64,000 nucleotides of DNA from Streptomyces flavofungini (GCF_030388665.1 NZ_CP128846.1:4352501-4416500); one strand, 5' to 3'. Positions 37,887 through 47,190 are shown, counted from the first letter of the stretch. A program made the numbers and translations. The notes: generated by a model not told the origin, from the sequence alone.

Positions 37887-39227
37887 CTACGCCGCGGCCC
37901 CGGGCGCCTCCGCCAGGGTCGCCGCGAGGACCCACGCCGCCCGCTCCGCGTCGGCGAACGACACGTACAGCGGTGTGAAGCCGAAGCGCAGCACGTCCGG
38001 TGCGCGGAAGTCGCCGACCACGCCCCGCTCGATGAGCCGCTTCATGACGTCGGCGGCGTCCGGGCAGCGCAGCGCGATCTGGCTGCCCCGCTCGGCGTGC
38101 GCCACGGGCGTGGCCGACTCGACGCGGCCCGCGGGCACGTACGCGGCGACGCACTCCAGGAAGAAGTCCGTCAGGGCGAGGGACTTGGCGCGCACGGCCG
38201 CCATCGACACCCCGTCCCACACGTCGAGCGCGGCGTCGAGGGCGAGCAGCGACAGGATGTCGGGGGTGCCGACGCGGCCGCGTACGGCGTCGGGCGCCGG
38301 TTCGTAGTCGGACCGCATCCCGAAGGGCTCGACGTGCGAGTTCCAGCCGGGCAGCGGCGAGTCGAAGTGCGGCTGGTGCTCCCGGCGCACGTACAGGTAC
38401 GCGGGCGAACCGGGGCCGCCGTTCAGGTACTTGTAGGTGCAGCCGACCGCCAGGTCCACGCCCTGCTCGTCGAGGCCGATGGGCAGCGCGCCCGCCGTGT
38501 GGCAGAGGTCCCACACGACGAGGGCGCCGACCGAGTGCACGGCCTCCGTCAGGCCGGGCAGGTCGTGCAGGCGCCCCGACTGGTAGTCGGCGTGGTTGAG
38601 CAGGACGGCGGCGGTACGCGGACCGAGTGCGCCGGGGACGTCCGCGGGGGCCACCGGGATCAGGCGGCAGCCGGTGAGGCGGGCGGCGGACGCGGCGATG
38701 TACCCGTCCGTGGGGAAGGTGGTGGAGTCGACGAGGATTTCGTCGCGCCCCTCGTCCGGGGAGGCCGCGTCCCCGGCCCGCTGACGGACGATGCGCACGG
38801 CCGCCACCAGCGCCTTGAAGATGTTGACGCTCGTCGAGTCGGCGACGACGACCTGCCCGGGGGCGGCGCCGATCAGCGGGGCGAGCCGGTCGCCGATCCG
38901 CTCCGGCGCGGTCCACCAGCCGCTCTCCTCCCAGGAGCGGATGCGCATCCGCCCCCACTCGCGGGTGATGACGTCGGCGACGCGGGCCTCGACGCCCCGG
39001 GGCAGCGCGCCCAGCGAGTTCCCGTCCAGATAGACGGTCTCGTCGAGCACGAACTCGGCCCGCTTGTGGGCGAGTTCGTCCTTTCCGTCCTGTACGGCGG
39101 CGGCATCAACGAGCCGCACGCGCTCAGCTTCCAGAGCCACCTGGGCCACCTCCGACACCTCGGACACCTCGGACACCTCGGCCACCTCCGACATCTCTCC
39201 CGCCCCCGACGCCTCGGCCTCAGACAT
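37887..39227 (-). CDS. kynU: Kynureninase
   Basis: This PLP enzyme cleaves kynurenine to anthranilate and alanine. The 446-residue protein shows VYLDGNSLGALPR, STSVNIFKALVA, LLNHADYQSGRLHD, VWDLCHTAGALP and the PLP-lysine loop GCTYKYLNGGPGSPAYLYV, all standard. The N-terminus has an unusual acidic Ser-Glu-Val repeat (residues about 12-30). It overlaps the dioxygenase stop by eight bases, so the two are co-translated. Confidence 0.96.
   Translation of the reverse strand: MSEAEASGAGEMSEVAEVSEVSEVSEVAQVALEAERVRLVDAAAVQDGKDELAHKRAEFVLDETVYLDGNSLGALPRGVEARVADVITREWGRMRIRSWEESGWWTAPERIGDRLAPLIGAAPGQVVVADSTSVNIFKALVAAVRIVRQRAGDAASPDEGRDEILVDSTTFPTDGYIAASAARLTGCRLIPVAPADVPGALGPRTAAVLLNHADYQSGRLHDLPGLTEAVHSVGALVVWDLCHTAGALPIGLDEQGVDLAVGCTYKYLNGGPGSPAYLYVRREHQPHFDSPLPGWNSHVEPFGMRSDYEPAPDAVRGRVGTPDILSLLALDAALDVWDGVSMAAVRAKSLALTDFFLECVAAYVPAGRVESATPVAHAERGSQIALRCPDAADVMKRLIERGVVGDFRAPDVLRFGFTPLYVSFADAERAAWVLAATLAEAPGAAA
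39145..39200 (-). repeat. Nine-base tandem repeat in the 5' end of kynU
   Basis: CCTCGGACA-like units repeat in tandem on the plus strand and encode the Ser-Glu-Val run at the kynureninase N-terminus. This part is outside the conserved enzyme fold and may vary in length between strains. Confidence 0.65.
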
Positions 39228-40095
39228 GGCTGCGCGCCGTCCACAGCTCCGGGAACACGTTCTTCGCGGCCCGCTTCTCCAGCCACGCCACCCCGGCGGA
39301 GCCGCCCGTGCCGGTCTTGGAGCCCATGGCGCGGCGGGTGGCGACCAGGTGGTCGTTGCGCCATCGCCAGACCAGCTCGCCGACGTCGGTCAACGCCTCG
39401 CCGAGCCGGGCGAGTTCGGCGCCCTCGTCCCCGGCGTACAGGGCCGTCCACACGGCCTCGACCTCGGGCGACGGCTCGTACCTGCGGGAGATGTCACGGT
39501 TCAGGACGGCGGCCGGTATCGGGTGCCCGCGGCGGGCGAGGAGCCGAAGGACCTCGTCGTACAGGCTCGGCTCCTGCAGCGCCTTCTCCAGCTCCGCGTG
39601 CACGCGCGGGGCGCCGCGGTGCGGCACGAGCATGGACGCGGACTTCTCACCGAGCAGGAACTCCATGCGCCGGTACATCGCCGACTGGAAGCCGGAGCCC
39701 TCGCCGAGCGCGCCCCGGTAGGAGTTGAACTGGGCGGGGGTGAGCTGGCCGAGCGGCTTCCACGAGTGGTTCAGGGCCTCCAGCTCCCGCACCGACCGCT
39801 TCAGGGCGGCGATGGCCACCGGCACGTCGTCCTCGCGCAGGGCGCGCGCGGCGGTCTCCCACTCGTGGACGATGACGGTGAACCACAGCTCCATCACCTG
39901 AGTGGTGACGAGGAAGACCATCTCACCGGGGTCGTCGGACCGCAGGTGCTGGAGGTGGGTGAGGACGTCCGCCTGGACGTAGTCCTCGTAAGGGGTGGTG
40001 CCTGCGAAGTCGAGGTTCGGGCTGTCCGGGCTCTCGTCGTCCGTCGCCGCGGACTGCGGGCCGGGCTCGTGCGCCGCGTGCGCCTCGTGGGACAT
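39220..40095 (-). CDS. kynA: Tryptophan 2,3-dioxygenase
   Basis: This heme enzyme opens the indole ring of tryptophan to give N-formylkynurenine. The 291-residue protein begins its conserved core with TPYEDYVQADVLTHLQ and continues with FLVTTQVMELWFTVIVHEW, GFQSAMYRRMEFLLG and the C-terminal WRWRNDHLVATRRAMGSKTGTGGSAG, which contains the proximal heme histidine. It starts an operon with kynU, which it overlaps. Length is normal. Confidence 0.96.
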   Translation of the reverse strand: MSHEAHAAHEPGPQSAATDDESPDSPNLDFAGTTPYEDYVQADVLTHLQHLRSDDPGEMVFLVTTQVMELWFTVIVHEWETAARALREDDVPVAIAALKRSVRELEALNHSWKPLGQLTPAQFNSYRGALGEGSGFQSAMYRRMEFLLGEKSASMLVPHRGAPRVHAELEKALQEPSLYDEVLRLLARRGHPIPAAVLNRDISRRYEPSPEVEAVWTALYAGDEGAELARLGEALTDVGELVWRWRNDHLVATRRAMGSKTGTGGSAGVAWLEKRAAKNVFPELWTARSHV

Positions 40096-40199
40096 CGCTG
40101 TCTCCTAGATGCGTACTCCGGGTAGCGGTCCGCCCCTGCCGGTACCGGCACGGGGGCCCCGGTCCCCACCCGCATCCTCCGCAACATCCCCGGAAACGG

Positions 40200-40240
40200 C
40201 AAGACCTGCCTGGTCACACCGGGTGTCCAGGCAGGTCTTG
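40200..40240. terminator. Perfect inverted repeat between the DUF3151 gene and kynA
   Basis: CAAGACCTGCCTGG (40200-40213) pairs perfectly with CCAGGCAGGTCTTG (40227-40240) around a 13-base loop. It follows the minus-strand DUF3151 gene and precedes kynA, so it ends the former transcript. Confidence 0.8.
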
Positions 40241-40273
40241 GCCGGCCCGCGGGTGCGGGGGCCGGACGGGGTG

Positions 40274-40687
40274 CTAGCCAAGCGTGTCCGCCGCCGTCGC
40301 GGAGGAGTCGCGCAGGAACGTCGAGCAGCGCTCGTACTCCTCCTGCTCGCCGATCGCGCCCGCGGCGCGGGCCAGGGCGTGCAGGGCGCGCAGGAAGCCG
40401 CGGTTCGGCTCGTGCTCCCAGGGCACCGGGCCGTGGCCCTTCCAGCCGCTGCGGCGCAGGGAGTCGAGGCCGCGGTGGTATCCCGTACGGGCGTACGCGT
40501 ACGACTCGACGACTCGTCCCGCCTCGTACGCCTCGTCGGCGAGGCGGGCCCAGGCGAGGGACGACGTCGGGTACTTCGCCGCCACCTCCGTGGCCGGGGT
40601 GCCGCCCGCGAGCAGTTCGCGGGGCTCCGGGTCGTCGGGCAGGTGGGTCGGGGGCGGTCCCCCGAGCAGGTTCTCGTGAATGGCCAT
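40274..40687 (-). CDS. DUF3151 domain protein
   Basis: The 137-residue protein is a conserved actinobacterial hypothetical of the DUF3151 family: MAIHENLLGGPPPTHLPDD at the start, YPTSSLAWARLADEAYE, ESYAYARTGYHRGLDSLRRSGWKGHGPVPW and FLRALHALARAA. It has no membrane segment or known motif. The ATG at 40687 is preferred over one six codons upstream. Its function is unknown. Confidence 0.9.
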   Translation of the reverse strand: MAIHENLLGGPPPTHLPDDPEPRELLAGGTPATEVAAKYPTSSLAWARLADEAYEAGRVVESYAYARTGYHRGLDSLRRSGWKGHGPVPWEHEPNRGFLRALHALARAAGAIGEQEEYERCSTFLRDSSATAADTLG

Positions 40688-40723
40688 GGGACAAGTCTGC
40701 GGCATGGGCGACCCTGCCGGGGC

Positions 40724-41875
40724 TCAGCCCCTGACCGCCCGCACCCCCCGCACCAACGCCTCCACCCCCACCTCGACCTTCCCCCGAGGGCACCCCACAT
40801 TCAGCCGCACGTGCCCGGGCGCCCCATATGTCCCCCCGGCCCTGACGGCCACCCCCTGCCGCTCCGCCAGCTCCCGCTGAAGCACCTCGTCCCCCGCGTC
40901 CCCGAGCACCCCCCGCAGATCGATCCAGGCGAGATAACCCGCCTGCGGGGGCACCCACCCCAGCTCGGGGAAGGCCTCGTTCAACCGCTCCCCGACGAAC
41001 CGCAGATTCGCGTACGTGTAGGCGCGCACGGCGTCCAGCCACTCCGCCCCCTCCCGGTAGGCGGCGATGTGCGCCACGAGGGAGAGCACGGCGGGCGAGG
41101 CGAGCCCTTCGCCCGTGTCCATCCGCCGCACGAACGCGGCATGGTCGTCCGGATCCCCGACGAAGCCGTAACTCCCGCTGAGAGAAGGGAAGTTGAAGGC
41201 CTTGGTGCCGGAGGTGACGAGAGCCCACCGCCCGCGCGCGTACCGGGTCCACGGCAGATGCGTGGACCCGGCGTGCGCGAGGTCGGCGTGGATCTCGTCG
41301 CTGATGACGGCGACCCCGTACCGCTCGCACAGCGCGGCCATCCCGGCCAGCTCGGCGTCGCTCCACACCCGCCCGGTGGGATTGTGCGGCGAGCAGAGCA
41401 GCAGCACGCGCGCGCCGGGACGGGCCAACTCGGCTTCGAGGAGGGCGAGTCCGGGATCGTCGACGGGCACGGTGCGCAGCTCGCGGCCGAGCCCGCCGAC
41501 CGCCTTCCGGAACCCGTCGTAGGTGGGCGTGTGCACCACCACGCCGTCGCCGGGCTCCGTCCACATCCGCAGGAGCTGGGATATCTGGTTGAGCACGGAC
41601 GGGGCGTAGACGAGCGAGCCGGGGTCGACGTCGGTGTCGTGGCGCTGTTCGAACCAGTCGCGGACGGCGCCCCGGAAGTCGTCGTTGCGCCAGTCCGTGT
41701 AGCCGAAGACGCCGTGCGCGACCCGCCGCTGGAGGGCGTCGATGACGGGCGGCGCGCAGGCGAAGTCCATGTCGGAGATCGTGAAGGGGAGCAGGTCGGG
41801 CACGCCGTCCCACTGGACGCACCAGGTGCCGAGCCGGTCGACGGGGGTGTCGAAGTCGTAGGGCGCTGTGGTCAC
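40724..41875 (-). CDS. MalY/PatB-type PLP-dependent aminotransferase (C-S lyase family)
   Basis: The 383-residue enzyme shows the MalY/PatB features: start YDFDTPVDRLGTWCVQWD, PFTISDMDFACAPPV, GVFGYTD, LLLCSPHNPTGRVW, ISDEIHADL and the PLP lysine in SGTKAFNFPSLSG. Family members are cystathionine beta-lyases or aminotransferases. GGAGG precedes the GTG at 41875. It may supply homocysteine from cystathionine, but no methionine-pathway gene adjoins it. Confidence 0.9.
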   Translation of the reverse strand: MTTAPYDFDTPVDRLGTWCVQWDGVPDLLPFTISDMDFACAPPVIDALQRRVAHGVFGYTDWRNDDFRGAVRDWFEQRHDTDVDPGSLVYAPSVLNQISQLLRMWTEPGDGVVVHTPTYDGFRKAVGGLGRELRTVPVDDPGLALLEAELARPGARVLLLCSPHNPTGRVWSDAELAGMAALCERYGVAVISDEIHADLAHAGSTHLPWTRYARGRWALVTSGTKAFNFPSLSGSYGFVGDPDDHAAFVRRMDTGEGLASPAVLSLVAHIAAYREGAEWLDAVRAYTYANLRFVGERLNEAFPELGWVPPQAGYLAWIDLRGVLGDAGDEVLQRELAERQGVAVRAGGTYGAPGHVRLNVGCPRGKVEVGVEALVRGVRAVRG

Positions 41876-41900
41876 GGGCGGATCCCTCCGGGCATGCCGG

Positions 41901-41939
41901 GGGCCCGGCACTCGCGCGCTGTGGCGGAGTGCCGGGCCC
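41901..41939. terminator. Perfect inverted repeat after the aldolase gene
   Basis: GGGCCCGGCACTC (41901-41913) and GAGTGCCGGGCCC (41927-41939) form a 13-base stem with a 13-base loop, just past the aldolase stop on the minus strand. It should terminate that transcript before the downstream aminotransferase. Confidence 0.8.
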
Positions 41940-41960
41940 GGCCGGACGATGTGGGTGGTG

Positions 41961-42983
41961 TTACTTGAGCTTCGTGCCGGTGGAGCGCAGGTTCGCGCAG
42001 GCCTCGGTGACGCGCTTGGCCATGCCCGCCTCGGCGGACTTGCCCCAGGTGCGCGGGTCGTAGGTCTTCTTGGAGCCGACCTCGCCGTCGACCTTCAGGA
42101 CGCCGTCGTAGTTCTTGAACATGTGGTCGGCGACGGGACGCGTGAAGGCGTACTGCGTGTCCGTGTCGAGGTTCATCTTCACGACGCCGTTCTCCAGCGC
42201 CGTGGCGATCTCCTGCTCGGTGGAACCGGAGCCGCCGTGGAACACGAAGTCGAAGGGGGACTGCTTGCCGTACTTGGCGCCGACGCCCTCCTGGAGGTCC
42301 TTCAGGAGCTCGGGGCGGAGCACGACGTTGCCCGGCTTGTAGACGCCGTGGACGTTGCCGAAGGAGGCGGCGAGCAGGTAGCGGCCCTTCTCGCCCAGGC
42401 CCAGGGCCTCGGCGGTGCGGATCGCGTCGTCGACCGTGGTGTACAGCTCGTCGTTGATCTCGTGGGTGACGCCGTCCTCCTCGCCGCCGGTCGGGGTGAT
42501 CTCGACCTCGAGGATGATCTTCGCGGCGGCGGCCTGGGCCAGCAGCTCCTGGCCGATGGCCAGGTTGTCGGCGAGGGTCTCGGCGGAGCCGTCCCACATG
42601 TGGGACTGGAAGAGGGGGTTCTGACCGGCCTTGACGCGCTCGGCGGAGACCGCGAGCAGCGGGCGGACGTAGCCGTCGAGCTTGTCCTTCGGGCAGTGGT
42701 CGGTGTGCAGCGCGACCGTGATGTCGTACTTCGCCGCGACGATGTGCGCGAACTCGGCGAGGGCCACCGCGCCCGTCACCATGTCCTTGTTGTACTGGCC
42801 GCCCAGGAACTCAGCACCACCCGTGGAGATCTGGATGATGCCGTCGCTCTCCGCCTCCGCGAAGCCGCGCAGGGCAGCGTGCAGGGTCTGCGAGGACGTC
42901 ACGTTGATGGCCGGGTAGGCGAACTTGCCTGCCTTCGCCCGGTCCAGCATCTCGTTGTAGACGTCGGGGGTTGCGATGGGCAT
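41961..42983 (-). CDS. fbaA: Class II fructose-bisphosphate aldolase
   Basis: This zinc enzyme interconverts fructose 1,6-bisphosphate with dihydroxyacetone phosphate and glyceraldehyde 3-phosphate. The 340-residue protein has YPAINVTSSQTLHAALRGFAEAESDGIIQ, the zinc-binding ALHTDHCP, LEVEITPTGGEEDGV, NVHGVYKPG and FHGGSGS, as expected for the class IIA type. It is a core glycolytic gene and stands alone with terminators on both sides. Confidence 0.97.
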   Translation of the reverse strand: MPIATPDVYNEMLDRAKAGKFAYPAINVTSSQTLHAALRGFAEAESDGIIQISTGGAEFLGGQYNKDMVTGAVALAEFAHIVAAKYDITVALHTDHCPKDKLDGYVRPLLAVSAERVKAGQNPLFQSHMWDGSAETLADNLAIGQELLAQAAAAKIILEVEITPTGGEEDGVTHEINDELYTTVDDAIRTAEALGLGEKGRYLLAASFGNVHGVYKPGNVVLRPELLKDLQEGVGAKYGKQSPFDFVFHGGSGSTEQEIATALENGVVKMNLDTDTQYAFTRPVADHMFKNYDGVLKVDGEVGSKKTYDPRTWGKSAEAGMAKRVTEACANLRSTGTKLK

Positions 42984-43022
42984 GTGTCCGCTCCTTGTGA
43001 TGTGCGGGGTGCTGACTGACCG

Positions 43023-43046
43023 GGGGGCGACGTCGTCGTCGCCCCC
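43023..43046. terminator. Hairpin between pyrE and the aldolase gene
   Basis: GGGGGCGAC (43023-43031) pairs perfectly with GTCGCCCCC (43038-43046) around GTCGTC. It lies after the pyrE stop and the 22-base repeats, and is followed by the aldolase gene, so it probably ends the pyrE message. Confidence 0.6.
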
Positions 43047-43075
43047 ATCTTTCCAGACTCGCCGGATTGCTCCAG

Positions 43076-43141
43076 CCGTACGTCATGCACCGATCAGTCG
43101 TAAGTCATGTACCGGTCAGCCGTACGCCATGTACCGGTCAG
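43076..43141. repeat. Three tandem 22-base repeats at the end of pyrE
   Basis: Units occupy 43076-43097, 43098-43119 and 43120-43141 with no spacers; the consensus is close to CCGTACGTCATGTACCGGTC plus AG. The last unit includes the pyrE stop codon. Copies differ at a few positions each. Confidence 0.88.
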
Positions 43142-43689
43142 TCGAGGCCGAGCTCGTCCTTGGAGAACGCGAAGAGGTACGGGACCCCCGCGCCCTCGGT
43201 GATCTTCACGTCGGCGCCGGTGGCGCGGTCCACGATCGTCGCCACGGCCACGACCTCGGCGCCGGCCTCGCGGACCGCCTCCACGGCGGTCAGCGGGGAG
43301 CCGCCGGTGGTGGAGGTGTCCTCGACGACCAGGACCCGGCGGCCCTTGATGTCCGGCCCCTCGACCCGGCGCTGGAGCCCGTGCGCCTTCGCCGCCTTGC
43401 GCACCACGAAGGCGTCCAGGCGCCGGCCGCGGCCCGCGGCGGCGTGCAGCATCGCGGCGGCCACCGGGTCGGCGCCCATCGTCAGGCCGCCCACCGCGTC
43501 GAACTCCAGGTCGGCGGTGAGGTCCAGCAGGACCTGGCCGACCAGCGGGGCGGCCTCGCCGTCGAGGGTGACGCGGCGCAGGTCGACGTAGTAGTCGGCC
43601 TCGATGCCCGAGGAGAGCGTCACCTTGCCGTGCACGACGGCCTTGTCCTTGATCTGCTGCAGCAGGTCGCCGCGTACGTCGTTCGTCAT
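43138..43689 (-). CDS. pyrE: Orotate phosphoribosyltransferase
   Basis: This enzyme makes orotidine monophosphate from orotate and PRPP in pyrimidine synthesis. The 183-residue protein has KVTLSSGIEADYYVDLRR, GLTMGADPVAAA, VRKAAKAHG and the PRPP-binding loop VLVVEDTSTTGGS. Length is typical for the short actinobacterial form. It follows the aldose-epimerase gene by ten bases and is probably co-transcribed with it. Confidence 0.95.
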   Translation of the reverse strand: MTNDVRGDLLQQIKDKAVVHGKVTLSSGIEADYYVDLRRVTLDGEAAPLVGQVLLDLTADLEFDAVGGLTMGADPVAAAMLHAAAGRGRRLDAFVVRKAAKAHGLQRRVEGPDIKGRRVLVVEDTSTTGGSPLTAVEAVREAGAEVVAVATIVDRATGADVKITEGAGVPYLFAFSKDELGLD

Positions 43690-43699
43690 GGCTACGAGC

Positions 43700-44503
43700 T
43701 TAAAGGCGCCGCCAGGTCCAGGTGGTCGACGTCTCCAGCGGCTCCAGCGGGGTGACCAGGCGCGGCAGGGTGTTCAGGCCGTTCGGCGGGCCCGTCTGCG
43801 GCTCCACGCACACCGCTTCCGCGGGCTCGTCGTACACCACGACCCACTGTTCGCGGCTCGCCACCTTCAGTTCGAGGCGGCCCGGCCAGGTCAGGGTCAC
43901 GTCCACACCGTCGGGCATGCCGAAGCAGTCGTCCCAGGGGCCGGGGGTCGGGTCGATCCGGGTGCCGGTCGGCAGGTGGTCGTCGCCGCGCAGCTCCTGC
44001 CAGGCGGCGTCGAAGCGCAGCCGGACGCCCTCGGTGTCCGTGGGGTCGTCCGCCAGGTGGCGGTTGAACCAGGGGTGCCAGCCGGCCTGCGCCGGGAAGG
44101 AGTCCCCGTACGTCTCGATCGCCATCCTCAGCGTCAGGGCGTCCTCGGTCAGCTCCACGATCTGCGTGACCCTGCCCGGGTACGGCCAGGGAGCCGTCAG
44201 GTCGTACGTGAACACCGCCTCGCGGTCGCCGACCCGGGCCGTCTTCCACGCGGCGTCGCGGGCGGTGCCGTGGATGGCGTGCGGCGGGGAGTTCACCGGG
44301 AGCTGGTGCAGGACGTCGCCGTTTTTGAACCTTCCCTCCCTCGTCCGCCCGCACCACGGCACCATCGGGAAGCTGCCGTACCGCTCCCCCTGCCGCAGCA
44401 GCTCGACCCCGTCGACCCGCAGACTCCCGACCCGGCAGCCGTCCCCCGGCCGCACCGTCACATCCGCGCCACCCGCGCCCAACCTGATCTCATCGCTACT
44501 CAC
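43700..44503 (-). CDS. Aldose 1-epimerase-like protein
   Basis: The 267-residue protein has the galactose-mutarotase fold: LLRQGERYGSFPMVPWCGRTREGRF, HAIHGTARDAAW with the catalytic histidine, GWHPWFNRHL and VCVEPQTGPPNGLN with the catalytic glutamate. It interconverts sugar anomers; the specific sugar is unclear. A GTG at 44503 with AAGG upstream is taken as start. Confidence 0.88.
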   Translation of the reverse strand: MSSDEIRLGAGGADVTVRPGDGCRVGSLRVDGVELLRQGERYGSFPMVPWCGRTREGRFKNGDVLHQLPVNSPPHAIHGTARDAAWKTARVGDREAVFTYDLTAPWPYPGRVTQIVELTEDALTLRMAIETYGDSFPAQAGWHPWFNRHLADDPTDTEGVRLRFDAAWQELRGDDHLPTGTRIDPTPGPWDDCFGMPDGVDVTLTWPGRLELKVASREQWVVVYDEPAEAVCVEPQTGPPNGLNTLPRLVTPLEPLETSTTWTWRRL

Positions 44504-44588
44504 AGCCCCGACCTTACGACCCGCTCCCCTGCGGGGCTTTCCCATCCCGGGGGCGGGTGTCCCCGTTGCCGTGGGACGCCCCGAAACC

Positions 44589-45530
44589 TCAGCGCCGACG
44601 CCGCAGCACCCGCCCCACGAGAATCGCCGAAGCCACCACGACCGCCGCAGCGGGCGCAGCCCACCGCAGCGTGGCGACCCCGCCGGACATCGCCTCGGGC
44701 GCGGGCACCGGCGCGTACCGCCCCCGCGGCGGCGCGTGGTCGACCTCCTCCGCGCTGCGCCCGATCATCGTCCGCCGGGCATGCGCGGCCTCCGCGGCGG
44801 CCCCGCCCCCGAGGTCCGAAGCCCGGTCGAAGTCATCGGCGAGCGGATCCAACGAGGGCGGCGGCACCTCGGCCTCGTAGATCCCCCCGAGCCCCGGCAC
44901 GGAATCACCGGGTCCGTCAGGGCTGTCCGGGGCGGCGGCGGAGACGTCGTCCGGGACGTCGCCCGAGGCATCGTCGGAGGCACCGCCCGAGGACTCCGCA
45001 CGCGGCTCCCCACCGGAGCCCTCAGCGGCATCAACGGGATCAGCGGCATCAGTGGCATCAGCAGAATCAGCGGCATCACCAGGAGCCGGGGACGCCCCCG
45101 CCCCCAACCCCTCCCCGAACCGCGCGAGCAACCTCCGCACGGCCGCCTCCACAGCCTGTGGAGAACTTTCCGCGATCTCGGCGACGCGCCCGTCGCCGGA
45201 GCCCGTACCGGTGAAGGTGAGGCTGGTGCCGCCTTCGGCGGCGGGGGCGAGGCGCAGGATGAGGGAGAACTTCACGGAGCCGCCGCCGCGCACCTCGACG
45301 CCCTCGCCGTCGAGGGAGTAGTCACCTCCGGCGCGGGGGGCCAGACGCAGGGCACCGCGATAGGTGATCGTGTGGCCACCCACCCGCGCGCGCAGCCGCC
45401 CGGACAGCGGCGGCGAATCCGCGTCGGCGGCACGCTGCCACCCCGGCACGGCGCCCGCGACCCGCTCGGGGTCGGCCAGCGCCTCGCGGAGCGGCTCTTC
45501 CGGGACCGGTACGAACACCTCATGCTCCAT
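44589..45530 (-). CDS. SRPBCC/CoxG-like protein with C-terminal membrane anchor
   Basis: The 313-residue protein begins with a SRPBCC fold related to CoxG: MEHEVFVPVPEEPLREALADPERVAGAVPGWQ, SGRLRARVGGHTITYRGALRL, GGSVKFSLILRLAP. A long Ala/Asp/Ser/Pro-rich acidic linker (about 155-260) leads to one transmembrane helix (about 288-308) ending in basic residues. It may bind a hydrophobic ligand or membrane lipid; no CO-dehydrogenase genes are near. The ATG at 45530 is the natural domain start. Confidence 0.82.
   Translation of the reverse strand: MEHEVFVPVPEEPLREALADPERVAGAVPGWQRAADADSPPLSGRLRARVGGHTITYRGALRLAPRAGGDYSLDGEGVEVRGGGSVKFSLILRLAPAAEGGTSLTFTGTGSGDGRVAEIAESSPQAVEAAVRRLLARFGEGLGAGASPAPGDAADSADATDAADPVDAAEGSGGEPRAESSGGASDDASGDVPDDVSAAAPDSPDGPGDSVPGLGGIYEAEVPPPSLDPLADDFDRASDLGGGAAAEAAHARRTMIGRSAEEVDHAPPRGRYAPVPAPEAMSGGVATLRWAAPAAAVVVASAILVGRVLRRRR
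45030..45075 (-). repeat. Short repeats in the SRPBCC linker
   Basis: ATCAGCGGC and related nine-base units recur and encode an Ala-Asp rich run in the flexible linker. They are low-complexity rather than a separate element. Confidence 0.5.
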
Positions 45531-45600
45531 GACAGTCGAGCGTACCGACGCCCACCGCGTGATGTACGACACTTGCCCGCGCCGAGGGTCCGACGACCCG

Positions 45601-47190
45601 TCAGTCGGCGTACCGCGGATGCACGAGGGTGGAGGGCGCCATGGACCGCCCGGGGTCGGGGCGGACGCGCTGGGCGGCGCGCGCGCCGGACCGCAGGATG
45701 GCGGAGTCGGCGGCGGCGAGCAGCCCTTCGGGGCCGCGGGCGGCGAGGACGAAACCCCAGTCGCGGGTCCTGACGGTGCCGTCGGCGGTCCGGTCCGGCC
45801 CGGCGGCGAAGCCGGAGTGACGGCCCGTCACGCGATAGGGCGTGGTGGTGAGTCCGGCGGCGCGCAGGGTGGCGTCGACGGTCCAGTAGGTCCGGGGACG
45901 GGTGACGACGGGCCCGGCGTGCACGGCGAGGCGGCCGCCGTCGGTGAGGGCGCGGGCGACCAGGCCGTAGAACTCCTGGGAGTAGAGCTTGGTGCTCGCG
46001 GTGATGCCCGGGTCGGGCAGGTCGGCGATGACGACGTCGTAGGGGAGGCGGCGGCCGTGCGGCCCGCGCAGCCAGTGGAAGGCGTCGGCGTGCACGACCC
46101 GCACCCGCCGGTCCCGGAAGACGTGGCCGTTGAGCTCGCTGAGCGCGGGATCGCTGCGGGCGAGCTTCACGACGCCGGGGTCGATCTCGACGACGTCGAC
46201 GCGGCGCACCCCGGAGTGGCGAAGGACCTCGCGGGCGGCGAGCCCGTCGCCGCCGCCGAGGACGAGGACGCGGGCGTGCGGCCCGCCGCGCATGGCGGGC
46301 TGGACGAGCGCCCGGTGGTAGCGGTGTTCGTCGCGGCCGCTGACGCGGAGCCTGCCGTCGAGGAAGAGGTCGAGGGATTCGCGGTGGCCGCCGGTGAGGA
46401 CGACTTCCTGGACGCCGGTCTGGACGGCGACGCGGATGTCGGGGCCGTAGACGGCGCGGCGGGCGGCGCGCTCGAAGTCGTCGACGAGGACGGCCGCGGA
46501 GGCGAGCACGGCGAGCACGGTGACGTTCGTGGTGAGGAGTACCCAGCGGCCGCGGACGCTCAGGTCGCGGCCGAACAGGCCGAAGACGAGGGCCCCGCCC
46601 GCGAGGACGTTGACGGCGCCGGTGAGCAGCGCCCCGGTGAGCTGCCCGAACCAGGGCAGCAGCAGGAAGGGGAAGGCGAGTCCGCCGACGAGCGCGCCGA
46701 CGTAGTCCGCGGCGAACAGGTCGGCCACCGCGCCGCCCGGGTCCTGCCGCCGGACGCGCTGGATCAGCACCATCAGGAGGGGGACCTCGGCGCCGATGAG
46801 GATGCCGATGGCGAGCGAGAACGCCACGAAGAGATAGCGCGAGCCGCCCTCCCACATCTCGCCGCGGTCCCCGGCCCACGCGAAGGCCGCGTACAGCGTC
46901 ATGGCGCTGCACCCGCCGACGAGGGCGAGGGCCGCCTCGATGAGGCCGAATCCGGCGGCGGCCCGGCAGCGCAGCCGCTTGGCGAGCAGCGAGCCGATGC
47001 CCATCGCGAACACCATCACGGACAGCACGACGGAGGCCTGGGTGACGGAGTCGCCGATCAAGTACGAGGCGAGGGCGACGAGTTCGAGTTCGTACACGAG
47101 TCCGCAGGCGGCACAGACGAACACGCCCGCGAGGACGAGGAACCGGCCTGTCCGGGGCGTGACGGGCAGACGCTCGGGCGGCTCGATCAC
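45601..47190 (-). CDS. Membrane-fused spermidine-synthase-like protein
   Basis: The 529-residue protein has seven or so transmembrane helices in residues 15-245, then a class I methyltransferase-like aminopropyltransferase domain: [58 protein letters not shown] and ADLPDPG. Membrane-fused SpeE-like proteins are common in actinobacteria and their substrate is unsettled; the DxxDP/ADLPDP motif retains the polyamine-synthase pattern. The GTG at 47190 begins the protein before the first helix. Confidence 0.87.
   Translation of the reverse strand: MIEPPERLPVTPRTGRFLVLAGVFVCAACGLVYELELVALASYLIGDSVTQASVVLSVMVFAMGIGSLLAKRLRCRAAAGFGLIEAALALVGGCSAMTLYAAFAWAGDRGEMWEGGSRYLFVAFSLAIGILIGAEVPLLMVLIQRVRRQDPGGAVADLFAADYVGALVGGLAFPFLLLPWFGQLTGALLTGAVNVLAGGALVFGLFGRDLSVRGRWVLLTTNVTVLAVLASAAVLVDDFERAARRAVYGPDIRVAVQTGVQEVVLTGGHRESLDLFLDGRLRVSGRDEHRYHRALVQPAMRGGPHARVLVLGGGDGLAAREVLRHSGVRRVDVVEIDPGVVKLARSDPALSELNGHVFRDRRVRVVHADAFHWLRGPHGRRLPYDVVIADLPDPGITASTKLYSQEFYGLVARALTDGGRLAVHAGPVVTRPRTYWTVDATLRAAGLTTTPYRVTGRHSGFAAGPDRTADGTVRTRDWGFVLAARGPEGLLAAADSAILRSGARAAQRVRPDPGRSMAPSTLVHPRYAD

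Noticed and set aside
43076..43141. Possible CRISPR array
   Set aside because: The units are contiguous with no unique spacers, and no cas gene is present in the window.
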